This document shows positions 15,301 to 15,554 of a stretch of DNA of 15,554 nucleotides, piece after piece. The notes under the pieces were generated by a model, which saw only the letters and a program-made list of their open reading frames with translations, had not been told where the DNA came from and ran no database searches. This stretch comes from Bacteroidota bacterium (lineage in GTDB: Bacteria; Bacteroidota; Bacteroidia; Bacteroidales; Bacteroidaceae). Where the stretch lies: the NCBI GenBank assembly GCA_023415545.1, contig JAEZKJ010000104.1, positions 1 through 15,554 of the forward strand, in the 5' to 3' direction. The position numbers were made by a program, and so were the translations under genes. Numbering within the stretch: the first letter of the stretch is position 1; each line of letters begins with the position of its first letter.

Positions 15301-15554
15301 ATGAAGTTAATTCTTGTAACAACACCAACTTATTTTATCGAAGAAGATAAGATTCTTACTGCACTTTTTGAAGAAGGATTAGACCTTTTACATCTTTGTA
15401 AACCTTCTACTGCTCCTATGTTTGCAGAAAGACTCCTAACGTTAATACCTGCTCAATTTCACAAAAGAATAGTCGTCCATGGACACTTTTATTTGAAACA
15501 GGAATTTGGACTTAAGGGAATACATCTATCCGAAAGGAATAATCAAGTGCCTGA
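15301..15554 (+). CDS. Thiamine-phosphate-synthase-like protein (ThiE/TenI family), 3' end cut off
   Basis: The first 84 codons of a TIM-barrel protein, open to the window edge. It starts MKLILVTTPTYF and has a beta/alpha pattern with DLLHLCKP, a strand KRIVVHG and the family hallmark GLKGIHLSERN (residues 70-80), as in ThiE-type proteins of Bacteroidetes. ThiE joins the thiamine pyrimidine and thiazole phosphates. Here, by eye alignment, the expected Arg of the QxR/HLRKP stretch is Cys33, and the Asn-Asp pair that helps bind magnesium reads His60-Gly61. The protein may therefore be a TenI-like or non-catalytic paralogue rather than a working ThiE. Without the C-terminal half, which holds the phosphate-binding loops, I leave the symbol blank. 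No thiamine riboswitch precedes it. Confidence 0.7.
   Translation, partial: MKLILVTTPTYFIEEDKILTALFEEGLDLLHLCKPSTAPMFAERLLTLIPAQFHKRIVVHGHFYLKQEFGLKGIHLSERNNQVP

Noticed and set aside
1..15554. CRISPR arrays, insertion sequences, phage genes, toxin-antitoxin pairs or defence genes
   Set aside because: No spaced direct-repeat array, transposase, integrase or known defence-protein motif was seen on either strand.

Overview
This AT-rich window looks like chromosomal DNA of a member of the order Bacteroidales (phylum Bacteroidota). The signs are a Bacteroides-type Fe/Mn superoxide dismutase, a DPP5-like S9 peptidase close to the Porphyromonas enzyme, an NspC-type decarboxylase of the alternative spermidine pathway, tRNA genes without an encoded CCA, and several promoters with the Bacteroidetes -7 element TAnnTTTG. 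I cannot name a genus from the sequence alone. I see no transposon, prophage, CRISPR array or plasmid function; this is mostly core chromosome with a small carbohydrate-degradation insert.

Layout, left to right. (1) The 3' part of yidC (membrane insertase) ends in an intrinsic terminator and is followed by a DPP5-like lipoprotein peptidase on the + strand. (2) A 16-bp perfect hairpin separates the peptidase from a convergent GH3 beta-xylosidase/beta-glucosidase (- strand). A GH5 (subfamily 2-like) endoglucanase is divergent from it. The two secreted glycosidases form a small beta-glycan unit without SusC/SusD genes in view. (3) A - strand block runs pcrA, nspC, tRNA-Gly(GCC), tRNA-Leu(CAG), tRNA-Leu(GAG). 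pcrA and nspC overlap by one base. The tRNAs have their own strong promoter, and the block ends in a hairpin shared with the GH5 gene. (4) A superoxide dismutase gene diverges from pcrA. Its upstream region carries two near-identical 14-bp direct repeats exactly 21 bp apart. (5) A membrane sensor histidine kinase with an ABC-type substrate-binding-like periplasmic domain overlaps a small all-helical protein of unknown function. (6) The right edge cuts a thiamine-phosphate-synthase-like gene (ThiE/TenI family) in which some expected active-site residues appear to be substituted.

Three apparent start codons should move inward. For pcrA and the histidine kinase, a consensus promoter element lies inside or immediately beside the longer 5' extension. 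For sod, family alignment places the start at residue 14 of the longer reading.

I did not find a clearly new multi-gene system. The best leads are the kinase plus helical partner without a visible response regulator, the paired repeats upstream of sod, and the ThiE-like protein with an altered active site.
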